A stretch of 64,000 bases of DNA from the NCBI RefSeq assembly GCF_022539665.2, contig NC_081333.1, positions 7,004,971 to 7,068,970 of the forward strand. Reading direction: 5' to 3'. Position numbers and translations under genes: made by a program. This document shows positions 57,884-64,000 of this stretch, piece after piece; positions within the stretch are counted from its first letter, which is position 1; every line of letters starts with the position of its first letter. The notes beneath the pieces are model-generated. The model was not told the origin of the DNA. It saw only the letters and a list, made by a program, of their open reading frames with translations, and searched no databases. This stretch comes from Daphnia carinata (lineage: Eukaryota > Arthropoda > Branchiopoda > Diplostraca > Daphniidae).

Positions 57884-59794
57884 CTATAAATCAATGGGAC
57901 GGATTTGTCTCTCTCCCTCATGGAGCAAAATGTGGAATGCTTTGTAAAGTAAAAGACATCCCCAGCGTCGCTTGTCCGAATTTGACCATGACGTACAGAT
58001 GCCATAGTAGTCGCCACGCTTAACATTTGTGATGGTACTAAGACCTAAAAAAAAAAAACATTCAGGATATTAATAACGTAAGGAATTTTGCCTTAGCACA
58101 GCATTGATTAAATTTACCTATCGCTTCTATCATCGCTGCTTCGCGACAAAACGCTTCGACTGGTAACGAATTTTGGAAGACGTGAATTGAAATTACACCA
58201 TAGCCATCGTTCCAGATATCTAATATTCGCTTTACCTTCTTACTAACCTGTGCTTGCAGATGGATCGTTAGAGTAGAATTGGAAATAACTTTTTAGCAGA
58301 CGTTTTACTTTAAGAAATGATTGCGGTCGTGAACGCAGTTTAATTGCTTCGTATAGATGTTCGTGGGGCCTTGTTTGTTTCCCCTTTCCGATGTAAAATA
58401 TACTGGTTACAAAGCGTTTAAACAATTTTTGTTGGTTTTGGGATTCATTGAGGGGTAGGTTGTCCGTAACTCGCGGATCCAACAGCAGATAGTTAAAAGA
58501 TTTCTTTGCCAAACCTAACACCGGTAAGAAAATTTAAAAAATAGATTAAGAAATAAAAGAAGGTGAAACAATTGCAACTCACCCTCTCTCCACGGCTTAA
58601 GCGGGTCAGGACAGGTAAAATGCGTTACAAGTAATCGATCAAGATGTGTGGCTATCTTTGTATCGCTATCCAATCCTGGGTACTGAAGCAACATGGTCTG
58701 AAGTTCTTTAGACACCCCCAGCCTTTTTGGTGATGGGACATGCTCAGCCTTCTCACGACGCAGCCGAAAGAATTGCCTCAGGTAGACTTGCTTAGTCGTT
58801 GGCGTTATAGGGCCAGGGCAACTGCCAAGTGATTTCAATTGGTCAAATAAAAGCTGTGAATCGATCGAATCGCCAATCCAGTTCACTGAGTTTTTATCAT
58901 CAGACGATGTACATAAAGCTTCATTTAGGGTAGCATCCGTAACTGAATTTTGATTCACAATTGGAGGATAGTGCCACTCGACCAATTCTACTCCTTTCTC
59001 AGTATCAGAATATATATGTTCTTCAACTACTATGGCGGAATTTGCTGATGTGTTGGTTACATCGATTGAATCACACACTGCTATATTAAGAGTGTTGTTT
59101 GATGTACTGTCTGTAATTGAATCAAGACCCTCAAGAGCAGTAGTACTTGTGAGTGATTCTGATCCTAGGAACCCAAGGTTATTGTAGCTAAGACTACTGC
59201 TGGAAAGTGAAGATCCAAGTTCTACTTCTCTCAGCTTTAAAAATACACATTGAACAGAATCTTCCAAAGGTTCACCATTATCTTCTTCCATGTATGATGC
59301 AAGGTATTTCAGAATACTCCATTGATTTTTTTGAAGAGCCAAATCCCAAGCATTGCAACCTTCTGGGTCTTCAAACCACGGGTCACCTCCATTTGCTATA
59401 AGAATTTTTAAGACTCCTATGAATCCCCAACTGGCAGCAATATGAACTGGTGTGATTCCTTCCACAGATTTCACATTAGGATTCCCATTGCTGGACAACA
59501 AAAGCTGGACAATCTCTCGGTGAACTGCTTCATCACCAAGCCCACAAGCCCAGTGCATAGGTGTAATCCCATTACCAGTCTGAGCGTTTATGTCCGCACC
59601 AAACTTTAAAAGTCTTCGCACAACTCTAGAATGGAAGAGAGAATGATCTTCTTTATAATATACTTTATTTCTCTGAATAACTAAATGCAGATCTTGCAAG
59701 GACTGGCTTACCCCAAATCACATTTTTCAATCGCTCGGCAAATTTTTTCTTCTATCGGTAAGTCTATATTAAATCTAACACGATTCTGATTCAT
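57884..59794 (-). CDS. ANKLE1: ANKLE1: ankyrin, LEM and GIY-YIG endonuclease
   Basis: Five exons on the minus strand, 59794..59712, 59625..58583, 58514..58309, 58247..58118 and 58044..57884, give 540 aa. ANKLE1/LEM-3 is a nuclease that cuts chromatin bridges and branched DNA at the end of cell division. Ankyrin repeats fill about 28-130 (GADINAQTGNGITPMHWACG, SVEGITPVHIAASWGF). A Ser/Thr- and acid-rich linker follows. The LEM domain is at about 281-321 (LKSLGSCPGPITPTTKQVYL). The GIY-YIG nuclease domain starts near 376 with NYLLLDPRVT, then FYIGKGKQTRPHEHLYEA, VKRILDIWNDGYGVI, VEAFCREAAMIEAIGL, TNVKRGDYYG and LLHEGERQIRP. The third intron (58308..58248) is only 61 nt; reading through it would end in TAG. 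The longer frame upstream of 59794 begins without ATG. Confidence 0.9.
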
Positions 59795-60049
59795 TTCTTT
59801 TGCAATTAGAGTTCTATACTTGTTATAATACAACTTTTTCACGATAAAAGAATAACAGCGACAGCCATCAACAACAGCCTGTTGATGCAACTTTCAAATT
59901 TGTAGGCTACGAAAGCTGTTGCTAGCGTTACGTCCAGAGTTGTCAAAATTATAATTTCAAACTCCAATATTCGTCTGCATCTTCGTTGATTTCTGTTTTG
60001 TAATTTTGTGTCATTTGTTTCACGTGCAGGATTTCGAATTAAATGAAAA
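59795..60049. promoter_or_regulatory. Shared upstream region of ANKLE1 and LONP1
   Basis: 255 bp separate the divergent start codons. An acceptor-like cacgtgcag at about 60029 suggests the LONP1 5' untranslated region is itself spliced. A bidirectional promoter is inferred from spacing. Confidence 0.45.

Positions 60050-64000
<3,951 letters not shown>

Noticed and set aside
59795-59890. N-terminal extension of ANKLE1 (HQQAVVDGCRC...)
   Set aside because: The frame is open but has no ATG before 59794; it is probably 5' untranslated sequence.

Overview
The window looks like arthropod nuclear DNA, most probably a branchiopod crustacean such as Daphnia. Genes are compact, with many introns of 55-80 bp. 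The gene set includes arthropod-specific families: a CYP314A1/shade-type ecdysone hydroxylase, a DIP-like three-Ig neuronal adhesion protein, and a JHBP/group-7-allergen-fold secreted protein. It also has an IQGAP, a family reported absent from Drosophila. The species is inferred from content only. There is no sign of prokaryotic, viral or plasmid DNA.

Layout. 1-4.8 kb: a tandem duplication of a secreted tyrosine/threonine-rich repeat protein gene. The left copy is open; the right copy keeps its promoter but its coding region is broken. 4.8-6.5 kb: non-coding, with a two-unit tandem repeat and a GC hairpin. 6.5-11.1 kb: TRMO (+), SUGP1 (-) and SMN (+). SUGP1 and SMN are two splicing-related genes that start head to head. 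12.3-18.5 kb: a nine-exon DIP/lachesin-like gene (-). 18.5-35.7 kb: about 17 kb with no gene I can support. 35.7-43.2 kb: a complete IQGAP (+) with an antisense JHBP-like gene nested in its first coding intron. 43.9-46.3 kb: CYP314A1 (+). 46.7-50.3 kb: nucleobindin and endosulfine (+). 50.6-57.6 kb: DET1 (-), CDK7 (+), NDUFS7 (-) and GLMP (+). 57.9-59.8 kb: ANKLE1 (-). 60.0 kb to the window end: mitochondrial Lon protease LONP1 (+), cut off by the window edge.

How the genes relate. Most of the right half is housekeeping genes in alternating orientation. Short shared upstream regions (SUGP1/SMN, DET1/CDK7, ANKLE1/LONP1) probably act as bidirectional promoters, and 3' ends converge closely (TRMO/SUGP1, ENSA/DET1, CDK7/NDUFS7, GLMP/ANKLE1). 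I see no operon-like pathway cluster.

Exon models were built by hand. Each junction was chosen so that GT (or GC) and AG borders, reading phase and family similarity agree, and total coding length divides by three for all complete genes. The one coding junction I could not settle is LONP1 exon 3/4. I found no wholly new molecular system. The most unusual items are the decayed tandem copy with an inverted hairpin loop, the 4-nt coding first exon, a SUGP1 without visible SURP domains, two GC-AG introns, and the gene nested in IQGAP.
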